This document shows positions 10,431-21,029 of a stretch of 64,000 nucleotides of DNA, one piece after another. The position numbers and the translations under genes are program-made. Every line of letters begins with the position of its first letter. The stretch's first letter is position 1. The notes under the pieces were generated by a model. That model was not told where the DNA came from, did no database searches, and saw only the letters and a list, made by a program, of their open reading frames with translations. Source of the DNA: Euglena gracilis (lineage: Eukaryota > Euglenida > Euglenophyceae > Euglenales); NCBI GenBank assembly GCA_039621445.1, contig CP154956.1:14806166-14870165 (forward strand), given 5' to 3'.

Positions 10431-10884
10431 GTGAGCGGAAAGCAAGTTGACCTTCCTTTTCGGTGGAGAGCATTCAAGGTTGATGATGCCGGCCATTGTC
10501 CACTTTGTGGCATTTTTTTTCCAGACAATGGTCGCAGCCACATGAAAGAAAGCCAATGCAGGTAGTCTCCGACCTCCCACTCCACCATCAGAAACTGCTC
10601 CGAGTCCCAACCAGTAACACCCAGCCCTGCGGTGTTACTGCCACGGGAGGGGGCTCGTGGGCTTGGGCTGCAGCCCACCCAAACCTTTGCGACTCCAATT
10701 TCAAAGCTGGTTGGGGCCAAAAATGCGGCCAAATCACAAAAATCGACGAAATTTGGTCAGAAAATGTTTAAAAATGGCCATGTTTTGTGTTAAAAAAAAT
10801 CCGCCTTGCAGGGCCTGGTGGAGCATTCTTTGGCGAATATTTGACTTTGAAAATTTTGCCCAACTTTTAAACCCCTCTGGACAC

Positions 10885-10986
10885 CGCCTTGGGTGTTGGA
10901 GGCTATCATTTTGGGGATGGCATCATCAAAGCACTTGGGATTGATCTGCCTCGCCTGTGCTCTGGCAACCATGCTGGGCAAATGCT
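10885..10986 (+). CDS. Candidate exon, product unknown
   Basis: Preceded by CTGGACAC (CTG at -8) and followed by GTGAGG. It reads ALGVGGYHFGDGIIKALGID then LPRLCSGNHAGQML. The frame stays open to about 11190. Probably the same gene as the exon at 10352; family unknown. Confidence 0.35.
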
Positions 10987-11458
10987 GGTGAGGCAGAAGA
11001 CAGGGAATGAGTTGCACCGCACTGGCCAAGAGCTCATGCTCAGCTTGAACAATGAAAAATTGACACCAAATTGGTCCAGTGCACTCCGATGGAATGGAAC
11101 CGATGGACAGTGGCCAGCAGCGGCTGGCAGCATCCTGGTGGTTTATCCTCTTTGTGTATTTTGCCTTGTCCGTGGCGCTGGGGGGTTATGAGGGGGGGGG
11201 GGGCGAGCATTGTCTCTCAAAAATGCGACGTTAAAAAGAAACTCAAAAAAATGCACAAGAAACACAAGAATTTTGTCTGTGTTCCCTCTTTGATGGGTCC
11301 AGAGGGGAACCCGGCACCTTTGGCACCACGCTTAGGTCGCTCCACATTTTTGAGCCAAGGGCAGCTCTTGGGTTTGCCGAGTTCCTTGTGGAACCCAAAA
11401 GTTGATGTTGAGCAGGAAGGTTTCTGCTGCTTTTATGCTATTTTTTGACCCAACCCTA

Positions 11459-11861
11459 TCCCAGGGTTTGATATAAGGAGGGCGTACATGGTTTAGAAGG
11501 GGGGGTGTCCCCCCCACCCCCCTCCTCCTGGCCCGCAGGGGGGGTCCGGACCCCCCCCCCCCCCCCCCCACCTGCCAGGGGGGTCCGGACCGACCCTCGG
11601 GGGGTTCCCGGGACCCCCCCAAAAAGGGTCAATTTTTTCCTCCGCTTCGCGCCGAAAATTTTTTGCGTTTTTGGCATGTTTTTGCCCAAAAAGTGCCCAA
11701 AATGGCACTTTTGGTCGTTTTGGGGGGTCAAAAATTTTCGGCAACCCAGACCGCGCACCTGTTTAGGTGGGGGAGGGGTGTCCCCCCCCCCCCCCTCCTG
11801 GCCCGCAGGGGGGGGGGGGTCCGGACCCCCCCAACCTGTCCTTATATCGAACCCTGCCCTA
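11459..11861. mobile_element. Intron-like inverted-repeat element (CAGGGTTTGATATAAGGA ends)
   Basis: Terminal inverted repeats of 18 bp (11462-11479 and 11839-11856) begin CAGGG and end CCCTG. CAG lies at +4 and CTG at -8 of the segment between the direct repeats CCCTATCCC (11454-11462) and CCCTATCCC (from about 11857). This is the geometry of nonconventional introns. The interior holds C runs and GTCCGGACC, but no gene. A related end is at 18914-18945. Confidence 0.8.
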
Positions 11862-12008
11862 TCCCTAATTTCCCTCATAAATTCCTTTTTTTTATAAAGA
11901 CCACCCCCATTTGGTTGAGTCTCGCAGTCATTTTTGGACTGCACACTCTAAATGGTTTCAATGGTTTTGGGAGGCGTGCATGAGCAGCAAATACTTATGA
12001 AATGAGCA

Positions 12009-12016
12009 AAAACATA

Positions 12017-12050
<34 letters not shown>

Positions 12051-12060
12051 CACATATATA
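12009..12060. repeat. (TA)n microsatellite
   Basis: Nearly uninterrupted TA/TATATACA repeats, directly abutting the hairpin element at 12060-12356. Confidence 0.9.
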
Positions 12061-12356
12061 TGGCATGTGGGAACGTAGAGACCCCCCAGGAGGGGTCTCG
12101 AACCTCACCCCACGATGTACAGCCCCATTATTGAAGGTATAGAGTTAGGTGAGCAGATGTTAATTTGCGCTAATTGGCTACGTTGCGCTAATTGGCTATG
12201 TTGCGCAACACGGCCGATTAGCGCAACGTAGCCAATTAGCGCAAATTAGCATGTGCGCACCTAACCCTATACCTTCAATAATGGGGGTGTCCATCGCGGG
12301 GTGAAGTTCGAGACCCCCCCAGGGGGGGGTCTCGAAGTTCCCACCTGCCATATACA
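12060..12356. mobile_element. Hairpin element in a TA microsatellite
   Basis: The ends are ATGGCATGTGGGAAC and GTTCCCACCTGCCAT; inside are paired GAGACCCCCC/GGGGTCTCGAA and TTTGCGCTAATTGGCTACG/CGTAGCCAATTAGCGCAAA arms. Most of the 297 bp could fold on itself. It contains GCGCACCTAACCCTATACC, also found in the hairpin element at 31902-32287. Confidence 0.8.
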
Positions 12357-12410
12357 CACACACACACACACACTATATGTATGTATATATAGCAATAAAC
12401 ACGTTTCTTG

Positions 12411-12770
12411 TACCCCCCCCCTATGTCCAACGACCCCCCTATGTCCAATGACCACCCCCCCGGTCAGAGGACACTTTTTCGGAGGTTTGACCCAATTTTT
12501 GGTCCCGGCGCTTTGCGCCGGGACGAAAAATTTTGCCCAAAAATTGGCCAAAAATTTGGCCAAAATGCCATTTTTGACACTTTTTGGACAAAAATTTGTC
12601 AAAATTGCCCAAAATTTTCGGCGCAAAGCGCCGGAAGGGAAAATTTGGGCATTTTTGGGTGGGTAGGGACCCAGGTACCCACCAACTTTCTTTTGACCCC
12701 ATGTCCAACGACCACCCCCCCGGTCAGAGGACAGAGGTTACCGGTCATTGGACATAGGGGGGGGAGGGTA
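12411..12770 (+). mobile_element. CCCCTATGTCC element
   Basis: Ends TACCCC...CTATGTCCAACGACC and GGACATAGGGGG...GGTA with TA on both sides. The interior has CGGCGCTTTGCGCCGGGAC and CGGCGCAAAGCGCCGGAAG hairpins and AAAATTTTGCCC strings. It is nearly identical to 30899-31293 and 43321-43730. One frame on each strand is open across all three copies. Confidence 0.9.
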
Positions 12771-12785
12771 ACACACGTTGCTGCA

Positions 12786-13110
12786 TTGAAAAAATGCAGT
12801 CAATGTGATGATAATCTCCACTGCCAGAATTCATACAAGTCGGTTCTGGCCATGTTTCTCCCCCAAATGCCCTCTGAACTATCTCTGGGGCCTGCACCCA
12901 GACCATGCAACAATGCTGGCGTTCCAATGTCACTCAGAGCTGGACAGAAACAAGTATTGTGGAGAAACTCTGGAGTAACTCTACCCATGAATTTTTCAGC
13001 CAAATCACAACATGGGCGTGGAAAGAAAGCTGCACACTTTTCTACACATCGTTTAATCTGTGCATGTGCCCGTGCTCCTTTGATGCTTGGGGGTTTCCAA
13101 TTTTACAGGT
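12786..13110 (+). other. Stop-free stretch downstream of the 12411 element
   Basis: A frame continues from the element through about 105 codons, including KKCSQCDDNLHCQNSYKSVL and AMFLPQMPSELSLG. Composition is compatible with coding, but there are no clear splice sites and no family is recognised. The rest of 13110-14090 holds C-run fragments and a GCCAGCACCTTTTT repeat (13975-14030). Confidence 0.25.
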
Positions 13111-14094
13111 TTTTTTTTTTAAAACAAACAACCGTCATGCTGGTTGGGGGGTTTATTTGGTTTCCCTTTTTGCGAGGAACCCAGATAGGGGGCTTCCAAT
13201 TGGGGTGGGATTGTTAGAGGATGTGATTTGTTGCCACAAAAAGCACTTCTGGTCAAGAGTTCCAATCATTTTTCTGCCAGTTGGTGATGTGATAAGCTTG
13301 AATAAAATTAGTTTGACAAATGATAGGGAATGAAATGGAAAGTTTTAGAAACCCAGAATAAGGCCATGATACCTCTGTTTTTCTTTCGCACCAGGTGCAC
13401 ATGTCTTTCAAGGTTTGGTCTTTTTGCTGGTCCCGGAAATAACCCCCCCCCCCTGTCCCACTCCCCATGCCCCCCATCAGTATGGCAGTACAACACGTTA
13501 TGCTGCCATTTGGGGTCATCTTCCACCCCTCCAAAGCTGTTCATTTCTTGCACGCTTTATGATAGCTGCATGTTTTTCACACCCCCAGGCACGAATCCGG
13601 CCGGCACACTGGAATACCTATCCCGGAGATCATAATGGGAACCCCAAGTGATTTCCAGTTTTGGGGCCGGATGGCCGTTTTTATAAAAATGAAGTAAGTG
13701 AGGCTGGGCTTGGCCGAATTTTTTTTTGGCGAAAAGCGCTGATAATTTTGGAAAAAGGGGTCAAAAATGGCCAAAAAATGGCCATTTTTGAACTTTTTTG
13801 GACGGGGTTCACCTCAAAATTTGGCTGAAAATGCATTCCAGTTGGATTGGGGCTGTTTTGCCTGATTTTTTTGGGGGCGTCCCAGTCAGGTCCATCCTGG
13901 AAGTCGGGTTCAAACCACCTCCCTGGACCCCCAGAGGTGACCCCCCCCCCCCGGACCCTTCAGGGAGGGGGGTCCAGCCAGCACCTTTTTTCCTGCCAGC
14001 ACCTTTTTCCAGCCGGCCGCCTGGACCCCCGGGGGGAAATACCCTGGGGTGTGCCCTTTTGACTCCAAATTTGGCTCCAAAATCCAAAGAAAAA

Positions 14095-14280
14095 TGCCAG
14101 CCTCCGTGATGGAAATTGAATTCTTCAAGAAGCTGTGGGGTCCTGTTGGGTTGGTTCTTCACTCAACCCTCAACCTGCCAGCACTGGAAGTTATCACAGT
14201 CCCTGGTGCCAGTTTAGGTTCTGATGGTGCAAAAAATGCTAAACAGTTTGTGAACGATGGCCCAACTTTTACCCATTAAT
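14095..14280 (+). CDS. Candidate exon, product unknown
   Basis: It reads MPASVMEIEFFKKLWGPVGL then VLHSTLNLPALEVITVPGAS and remains open to TAA at 14278. A possible acceptor AAATGCCAG lies at its start and CTGCCAG near 14180. Not recognised. Confidence 0.3.
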
Positions 14281-14913
14281 TTTAAGGAGAATCCACTGAT
14301 TGCTGGCTGAAAGAGTTTGGCGAAGCGCTTTTGAGTTTGGGGGGGTTATCTGCTCATGTTTTTATTAAAATGTTAGGGTTCTCTTGGATGTAATTCCAGA
14401 AACGTTTGTTTTCCTTTTACTATTTTGATTTTTTCTCATGCAATCAATCAACTCGGTGATGGGATGGCAGGCATTGAACTTGAACTGGGGTTTAAAATGT
14501 ATACTGCTCCGTGTCAGAATTTCTAGCAACTCAAGCTAGTTTTTTTTTGACGGAAAACTAGCTTGAATTTTTTTTTAATGTAGTGCAAACATTTTGTTGT
14601 ACTGACAGTTCCGTTACGTTTAGATCCAAAGTGCACCTGGGGTGTCAGTGTTGTCCGGGAATCAGGTTCCCTCCCTGGGCTGAAAGGTGGTCGACCGCCT
14701 GGCCCCCCCCCCACACCACCCCTTCCCTTTTTTTCCCTGAGGCAACAATTTGCCAATGACGGGTCAATTTTTTGTTGGTCGCCTTTGGAGTCAGGGTGTG
14801 GCCCCCCCCTTCCTGAACCACTAACGCTGCCCCTCGTCGGACTGAATGAAATCCTTTTTCATCTCCTGCACACACCAGCCTGGGGGACCTTCCCCTGGGG
14901 CTAACCTGGCCCT

Positions 14914-15031
14914 GGCTCCAGCTCAGCAACCTGGTGTCGCTGTCTGTCGTCGGGCTGAACCCCTGGACCCTCGGCGGCGTCCTGGTGATTTGGGCGTCCC
15001 TGCTGATCGGCATCCTGACGAACTCATCGCT
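14914..15031 (+). CDS. Membrane-segment exon, possibly N-terminal part of the kinase locus
   Basis: CTGGCCCT upstream puts CTG at -8. The high-GC3 frame reads SNLVSLSVVGLNPWTLGGVL then VIWASLLIGILTNSS, one or two membrane helices. The donor is probably near AAATCAGG. Its style matches the exon at 16761, and both may belong to the membrane domain of the hybrid kinase; that assignment is inference. Confidence 0.45.
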
Positions 15032-15120
15032 CAAAATCAGGCAGCATCCTTGGATTTTATTTCCCCTTGCACTTGAGTTTTCTCAACTCCCACAGACCAT
15101 GCAAAATTTCAAGGTCCTTT

Positions 15121-15290
15121 GTGTGTGAGTGTGAGTGCGTGTGTCTGTCTGTCTGTCCGTCCGTCCGTCCATCCGTCCGTCCATCCGTCCGTCCGTCCGT
15201 CCGTCCGTCCGTCCGTCCATCTGTCTGTCTGTCTGTCTGTCTGTCTGCCTGCCTGCCTGCCTGTCTGTCTGTGTGTCTGCACATGTCGTG
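15121..15290. repeat. (GTCC/GTCT)n tetranucleotide microsatellite
   Basis: A GTGTGAGTGTGAGTG lead is followed by about 140 bp of GTCC, GTCT and GCCT units. The all-frame ORFs rich in Ser, Pro and Val are artefacts. Confidence 0.95.
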
Positions 15291-15381
15291 TGCATGTGTG
15301 ATTCAAGGTGAATTATGGCCAGGAAAATCGAGCTTCCTGAAACACCAACCCGATAAAAGCCACACATAGGTGATCCCTCTG

Positions 15382-15650
15382 GTGCAGAAACCCTCAGATA
15401 CAGAAACCCACCTGCGATCCTCAATTTGGTATCCAAAGAAGGGTCTGAAAGGAAAGGATGCTCAAGAGATATCCCAGAAGGCGCCAACGCTTTGGTGCTT
15501 CACGGGCTTTCCATCTCTTACATTGAAAACAATGCTTGACATTGTTGCTTCAAATTTCGCTCTTCACAATCGCATGGTTCAGCAAGTGAAGCAGATTCAA
15601 AATGGGACCAAATTGTCACTGAAGGCTGAACAGGGCGATCTCGGGCGATG
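15382..15650 (+). CDS. Candidate exon, product unknown
   Basis: A long open frame reads WYPKKGLKGKDAQEISQKAP, GFPSLTLKTMLDIVASNFAL and HNRMVQQVKQIQNGTKLSL. It is protein-like and not low complexity, but its GC3 is lower than the SYS1 or receiver exons, so it may belong to a different gene or an old element. Not recognised. Confidence 0.35.
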
Positions 15651-15859
15651 CAGGCACTGGCCTGGGCTTGTGCCTTGCTGGCTTGTCAGGGGACAAATTC
15701 CAGCGGGGAATGCACACCCGTGTTTTTATTTGGTGGGTGGTTGCAAGTTGAATTATAATTGAAATTATCACCATTGAACCTAAATACGACCAAAACCAAC
15801 TCCTCTTTTGCTTCGTTCCCTTCATGTTTAGTATTGCTTTATTGTGACTTTAAGTGATT

Positions 15860-16081
15860 TCACTTTTTCCCTGCACTGAGCGTTGGAAACTCTGTGTCAA
15901 ACTCCTCCTGATTTTTTTGGACCTGACAAAAGTTGTCCGAATAGAGAGAGTTGAGTGTCTCCAGACCATCCATTGTGAAAGGCCAGCCACCACACCCTTC
16001 TCTTGATGAAGCACTGATGACACACATCTGTTGAACTATTTGGACACTTTGATCACCATGGGGGGACGTTTGGGTATCCAA
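15860..16081 (-). CDS. Candidate minus-strand coding segment
   Basis: The frame ends at a TGA and includes SSREGCGGWPFTMDGLETLN then SLYSDNFCQVQKNQEEFDTE. There is no family match and no clear splice sites. It could be a terminal exon or chance. Confidence 0.25.
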   Translation of the reverse strand: MDTQTSPHGDQSVQIVQQMCVISASSREGCGGWPFTMDGLETLNSLYSDNFCQVQKNQEEFDTEFPTLSAGKK

Positions 16082-16293
16082 TTATCAGTGCCAGCTGGGT
16101 GTCCAATGTTTTGGGCTTCTGACAATGGAGTTTCAGCGGACCAACGAGCGCCTTGGCCCAATGAACACCCCTCTTTCTTTGAAACTTAATTTCCCTTTGG
16201 GACCACTGATGGCGGGGGAAAGAGATTTTTGGGCCGATCCCTAGGGTCTCTCATCCAACTGACAATTTTCCTGCCTCTTGAATGCTTTTTCAG

Positions 16294-16425
16294 ACCAACC
16301 GCCCAATCATTAATCACTTCCAGGAAGGTTTATCTTGCAACCTGCAGGACTATGATTTGGACAGGGAAGTGGACCAATTCCCAATTCCCGATGTCCTTCT
16401 TCTGCAACGGATGCAAGGGTGCCAG
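16294..16425 (+). CDS. Candidate exon, product unknown
   Basis: A good acceptor (TGCTTTTTCAG) and donor (GCCAG|GTGAAC) frame exactly 44 codons, including TNRPIINHFQEGLSCNLQDY and DLDREVDQFPIPDVLLLQRM. The ending phase does not match the exon at 16761, so the two are not directly joined. Not recognised. Confidence 0.5.
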
Positions 16426-16429
16426 GTGA

Positions 16430-16725
16430 ACTGCGTGGGTCACTTGCCCATGGTTTACGCTGGTCACGCAGTTCACGGGGGTTACGCAGGTCTCGTGAGT
16501 CACAGGGGTCATGCGGGTCACGTGATCACGCGGGTCACGCGGGTCATGTGGATCGCACAGGTTGCACTGGTCGCACAGGTCACCTTGTTCATGCGGGTCA
16601 CACAGGTCACGCAGGTCATGCACGTCACACGGACCAGGAGGTCACGCGAGTGACGCGGGTCACGCGGGTCACCAGCTCACACAGGTCACGTAGGTCACCC
16701 AGGTCACCCCATACCCCTCACCCCC
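16430..16725. repeat. GGTCACGCGGGTCAC-type minisatellite
   Basis: About thirty imperfect copies of GGTCAC separated by CG, GC or TG pairs begin within a few bases of the splice donor at 16425. The repeating open frames are artefacts. Confidence 0.9.
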
Positions 16726-16760
16726 ACTGTCCGGCCAAGGCCACGGGTGGGCCTGGCGGC

Positions 16761-16863
16761 CTCCATGGCGATGGTGGAGATGTCCTTCATTTACACCATC
16801 GCCTGCCTGTCCTTCATCCTGTACGCCATGCTGGCGGAGCGGGTCCGGCGGTCGCATTTCCTG
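16761..16863 (+). CDS. Membrane helix plus signalling-helix exon, possible kinase N-terminal region
   Basis: Upstream CTGGCGGC (CTG at -8) and downstream CTGCAGG (CAG at +4) both fit nonconventional introns. The high-GC3 frame reads SMAMVEMSFIYTIACLSFIL then YAMLAERVRRSHFL: a membrane helix followed by a charged helix, as seen before histidine-kinase dimerisation domains. The link to the kinase/receiver exons downstream is inference. Confidence 0.5.
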
Positions 16864-17454
16864 CTGCAGGCCATACCCCCTCAGGCCACCTGAGGAGGGG
16901 GGAGGTGCCCCAGGCCACCTCCCCCTCGGCCCTGTCCTATTTTCCCGTCCAGTCTGTTGTCTGAGACGCCGTTTTGGCCATTTGAAAAGTGCTCCCCCCC
17001 TCTGGGGGGGTTGTCACCCCATGAGGTTGCTACTTACCCCCAGGAAGTTGCCCCCCCCAAAAAAATTGACACTCAGATTTGCTCTTGCGTGCTTGTTAGG
17101 TGAGAACTTCCCGGGAAGGGGGTGGAGTAGGTATCACTTTGCCAGCAAAGTCCTTCCTCTGGCTCTACCCATCCTTTCTTCTGGGCCACAAATGCTCACC
17201 GGGCGTTGAAGAGGCGGCATGCCAACAGTCCAGCTGGCACAGGAGCTGCAGGCCTCCCAGATGGCGCGAAGTGCCAAATTTTTCGAAAATTGGTATTTTG
17301 GGGGGCATTTTTGGACATTTTGGGGGGGTCGAAAAATTCGAAAATCCATAAAATGGACCCCCCCCCCATGAATAAGACCCCCCCTCGGGCTTTCCAGCAA
17401 CCGACCCATGAAATGGACCCGGGGTCTTATTTTGGGGGGGGGTTACCACCTCAA

Positions 17455-17640
17455 GGAAGGGACACCTTCTAAAGGGGAAGCGCAAACCCGCTTCCTCCTC
17501 CAGAAGTCGGAAGCGTGAGTCCGCTTCCTCTCCGACGAAGCTGGTTTCCGCTTCATCTCCGCTTGTGTGCGACGTCCTTATCCGCTTCCCTTTGCGCCAT
17601 AATCCCTGGCGCGTTCAACAGGTGGGTTCTGTCGCACCGA
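17455..17640. repeat. AAGCGGA/TCCGCTT-rich repeat patch
   Basis: Several GAAGCG and CGCTTCC motifs alternate in both orientations (17472-17600). Upstream, 17335-17450 holds a reverse copy of the GGGTCTTATTT/TCCATTTCATGG element. Confidence 0.5.
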
Positions 17641-17947
17641 CATCCTCAAAAGGAAGCCGGCCGCCAACTGCCTCCCCGAAAGCCCCACCCGGGCCCCTGT
17701 CCCTGGCAGCACACGAACAACCTGGCATGGGGGAAGGCAAAAAAATGTTTCCGGTGACCTGACACCCGCCACGCTGCTTGGAGAGGGCTTACCACTTGCG
17801 GGACACCCCCCACCAGAGCTCGGCATAAAGGCAGGTGGGGGGGTCGGACCCCTCTCCGGGGGGGGGGGCACCCCCCCGCCTTAACCCCAGACACCCTCCT
17901 GGCGCCAAACCCCACCCCGCCCCCGCTTTGCCATTGGCCTGGCAGGC

Positions 17948-18005
17948 GGGCCCTGGGCAAGCAGCACGGTGACGTCGAGCAGTTGGGTCGCGATGGTCCG
18001 CCCCG
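17948..18005 (-). CDS. Candidate minus-strand exon
   Basis: Reading leftward, CTGGTGGC (CTG at -8) precedes GRTIATQLLDVTVLL, which ends before GCCCAGGG (CAG at +4). Both borders fit the nonconventional-intron rule. High GC3. It could belong to a histidine-kinase or receiver protein, but 15 residues are too few to decide. Confidence 0.35.
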
Positions 18006-18221
18006 CCACCAGCTCCTGCCCGGGTCGGGGGCGTCGCTCAGAACTGCCTGGGGGGGGGGGGCTTGGCGGGGGGAGGGATGCAACATCGGACCTCGGACAA
18101 TGCAACACAAAAAAAAACAACCAAAAAAACGCACAAAAAAGAAATGATGCAAATTTTGCAAATAAAAAGACGAAAAGTGGGGGTGGGGGGGTCCGGCTTG
18201 GAGGCCAGTCTGTGGTGGCTG

Positions 18222-18345
18222 GACATTGGGGGTCCGTGTGGACCTTGGCGGACGCCCCCGGCGAGGTGCGCCAGGTTGACCACGTGGACGACCGGGACGT
18301 AGTCGTGGGCCGCGACTTTGAGGTGGGCGCGGGCGGCGGCCTCAG
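18222..18345 (-). CDS. Candidate minus-strand exon
   Basis: Reading leftward from CTGAGGCC (CTG at -8), the frame gives AAARAHLKVAAHDYVPVVHV then VNLAHLAGGVRQ with almost every third base C or G. It resembles the strand-helix run that precedes the N-box of histidine-kinase ATPase domains, tentatively. The donor is unclear. Confidence 0.4.
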
Positions 18346-18409
18346 TCGGCGGGGGGTTTGGTGGAGTGTTGGCCGTAGGCAAGCACATATGGTCATCCAG
18401 AGTCCCAGA

Positions 18410-18655
18410 CCAGGGGTTTTTTTAAGACCGGGGGGGGGGGGAGGGGGTCCCGGGGGACCCACAAAAAAAAAAATGGCCGAAAAATCGCGAAAAGTGCTAA
18501 AAATAGAATTTTTTCGGCGCCTGCGGCGCCGAAAAGTATATCCCACCCCCCCTCCCCGGACCCCCCCCCCCCCCCCGGGGGAGGGGGTCCGGCGGACCCA
18601 CCCACCCTACCCCCCCCTCCCCCCCCCCGGAGGTCCAAACTTAAAAAAATCCCTG
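18410..18655. mobile_element. CCAGGGGTTTTTTT element with GGCGCC hairpin
   Basis: Starts CCAGACCAGGGGTTTTTTT and contains GGGACCCAC, AAATCGCGAAAAGTGC and a CGGCGCCTGCGGCGCCG hairpin between C and G runs. An inverted copy is at about 35800-36025, where it forms part of a receiver-gene intron. Next to it, 18655-18715, is a GCCCAGTCACGCCC repeat whose inverted copy is at 36245-36390. Confidence 0.7.
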
Positions 18656-19526
18656 TCCCAGACCCAGTCACGCCCAATCAGCCCAGTCACGCCCAGTCAT
18701 TTCATAGGTGCTTGGCCGTGGGGAGGGAAACGCACCGGAAAACCCCCCCGGCAATACGGTTGCCCATCATTCGTATGCACGTATGGATTGGTTGGGAATG
18801 AAGTCGAAGGAAGGCTTCCCAAGGCCCTCCGGGGGAAGGGGCTGGCTCTGGGGTGCCTGCCCAAAGCAGTACACCCTCGGGGGGGGGGGGGTCGGTTTCG
18901 GGTCCCAGCCCCGGCCAGGGTTGGATATAAGGGCAGGTTGGGGGTTCGGGTCAGGTGGGGGGGAAACCCCCATCTAAACAGTGGTGTAGTCCGGTCCGGG
19001 TGACCGATTTTCGGGACAGGGCGAAGTGTCGGGCTGAAAATCTTTGAAACCAAAAAACGGCCAAAAGTGCCATTTTGGGAACTTTGGGCAAAATTTACTC
19101 AAAAATGCTCCAGCTTTGGACACTCAGTTTGGCCTAAAATCGCATAAAATGCCCGGGCCATGACTTTTGACCTGTGCAAAATTAGACCTCATCCCAAATT
19201 TTTTCGTAGGTCAATGGATGCTCTTTCCAAAAAAAAACAGAGGCTGGTGCTGGCTGGCCAATTTGGGAAATACCTTAATTAAACCCGACCTCCCTGGGGG
19301 GGCCGAAGGTACCTCCCAGGGGTGAGGGGTGAGACCCTCCTCAAAAGAAGCCTGGCAGATGGCTGGTGCTTAACCACTTTTGCTTGCACGTTGGATTTTT
19401 TTCCGGGCGTGTGTGTTGCTTCTGTGGTTTTGGAATGGTTTGTGGTTCTAAACAAAATGGTATGCCTGTTTCTCCCGCTGTGAACTGCACCTCAATAGTA
19501 CTGCATTCGGGCGAAGCTCACGAGGA

Positions 19527-19735
19527 AAAATGAAGCGCTGCACTGCTCAAGGATCAGGAGGGAGGTCCCCGGGGCAAAGCACACAGGAAGCGACGCCGCC
19601 CCGCCCGGCCACACGTGCCGCTCCTTGCACTGCTTCATGCCGCGGCGGAGGCAGGCGAGGCCGTCGGCCAGGCCGGCGTTGTCCACCGCCCCGGCGAGGT
19701 GGAGCTCCAGGCACGCGGCCACATCGGCCGGGTAG
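19527..19735 (-). CDS. Candidate minus-strand exon, helical
   Basis: Reading leftward, the frame gives YPADVAACLELHLAGAVDNA, GLADGLACLRRGMKQCKERH and later TSLLILEQCSASFFL before GTGAGC, a strong GT donor. GC3 is near 100 percent. The LRRGMKQCKERH helix resembles the dimerisation region of some histidine kinases. With 18222 and 17948 it forms a minus-strand exon block. Confidence 0.45.
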
Positions 19736-19779
19736 CGGGGTGGGGACCGACAAACACAGTCGCAGACACGCGCGCGCGC

Positions 19780-19900
19780 ACACACACACAACACACACAC
19801 GCACATCACACACACACACACACACACCAACAACAGCACACACACACACACACCAACAAGCACACACACACACAACGCACACATGCACACACATACACAC
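19780..19900. repeat. (CA)n microsatellite
   Basis: CA repeats with CACG and AACAA interruptions. His/Thr and Cys/Val ORFs here are artefacts. Confidence 0.95.
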
Positions 19901-20099
19901 AGCCACATCGTGCATCGAAAGAAATATACATGTACATATACAAAACGTACACATATGCACATAATGTCAATGATGCCCTGGCCCTTTGTGGCACATGGTC
20001 CCAGAAAAGTAATCCATCATAACATCCCCCTCTTGCAACTGTTATGCCCGAGAAATCTCCAGGGTCCCTGGTACCAGCCAATGTGTCAGGGTCATAGAC

Positions 20100-20324
20100 T
20101 AAACCCCCCCCCAAATAACCTGGCGGGCACTTGCTCCTGGCGGGGGCCAAATAACTTGGCGGGGTGAGGGGCAAAAAGGATGGTTCCAGTAACTTGGCAC
20201 CCCCCCTTTTTAGGCAAAATTCCTTTACTACGCTGAAAAACGAGCCCAAATAACCTGGCGGGGGCAGGGCCAAAAATTGGTTCCAATAACCTGGCACCCT
20301 GCCAGGTTATTTGGGGGAGGGTTA
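20100..20324 (+). mobile_element. TA-flanked element with AAATAACCTGGC ends (intact copy)
   Basis: It starts TAAACCCCCC...AAATAACCTGGCGGG and ends CCAGGTTATTTGGGGG...GGTTAG. It contains several AATAACCTGGC half-ends and GGTTCCAATAACCTGGCACC. It preserves the uninterrupted site that is filled by another element at 3996-4207 in the sister copy. A degraded third copy is at 29685-29812. Confidence 0.85.
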
Positions 20325-20689
20325 GTTAGAGATTTGTTAACATTTGTTCACAGTTTGGTTGATCTGCCCCCAAGCTCAAGATTGCGTGTCCCGATCAATG
20401 TGACGACCTTATGTCTTTATGTACCCCACATCTTGTCATATGGCATGCAAAGTTCATGAGGACCCACCCGGGAGGTGTCAGGGTCATGCCCGAGAACTTG
20501 TCAGGGACCTGCCTGGGAAATAAGGTCCTTGGTGCCGGAAAAGCCTGTCAGGTGACATTTTTCTGGGTGTATACATGATTTTGATGTTTGGCTTTGGATT
20601 TCACCTGCCTTCCCCTTTCTCTGTGAACCTCATGAATTTTCCACGTATTTTGTTCCCATATTTTTTGAGCGGTCGACCACCCCTCCAGG

Positions 20690-20750
20690 CTTTCCAGCGC
20701 AGCCATGCTGGTGCTGTATATTCTGTCAAACTGTCGTCCTGGAAGTTGAA
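20690..20750 (+). CDS. Possible WD-repeat-like exon fragment
   Basis: The frame reads AFQRSHAGAVYSVKLSSWKL up to AAGAG|GTGACT. SHAGAVYSVKLSS resembles a WD40 blade strand, but the segment is short and unsupported by neighbours. Confidence 0.2.
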
Positions 20751-21029
20751 GAGGTGACTGCTTCCCCAGGTGTAGATAATGTGTGTGTCTGTGTGTCTTG
20801 TGTGTCATGTGTGTGTCATGTGTGTGTTGTTCCCCAAGGGTCTTATTTCGCAGGGGGCGTTCTAATGCATTCTGTTTCCCCGCCCGACCCCGGGCAGGGT
20901 GTTCTTCAGGGTGTGGTTCAGGACGCTGTCCGCCAAGACAAATAGGGGGAAAATATGCTGAATTGTATGGAAACTGTCCCAAAATGACAGATTTACCGCC
21001 CAAAAATGGCCCTTTTTTCAAAAATCCGG

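Noticed and set aside
15057-15487. Asp/Arg/Gln- and Ser/Pro/Val-rich ORFs
   Set aside because: Artefacts of the GTCC/GTCT microsatellite.
17578-17700. Second receiver domain on the minus strand (AAGFLLRMSVRQNPPVERAR)
   Set aside because: Resembles a receiver end, but lies in an AAGCGG repeat patch, lacks the conserved Lys context, and has no matching borders.
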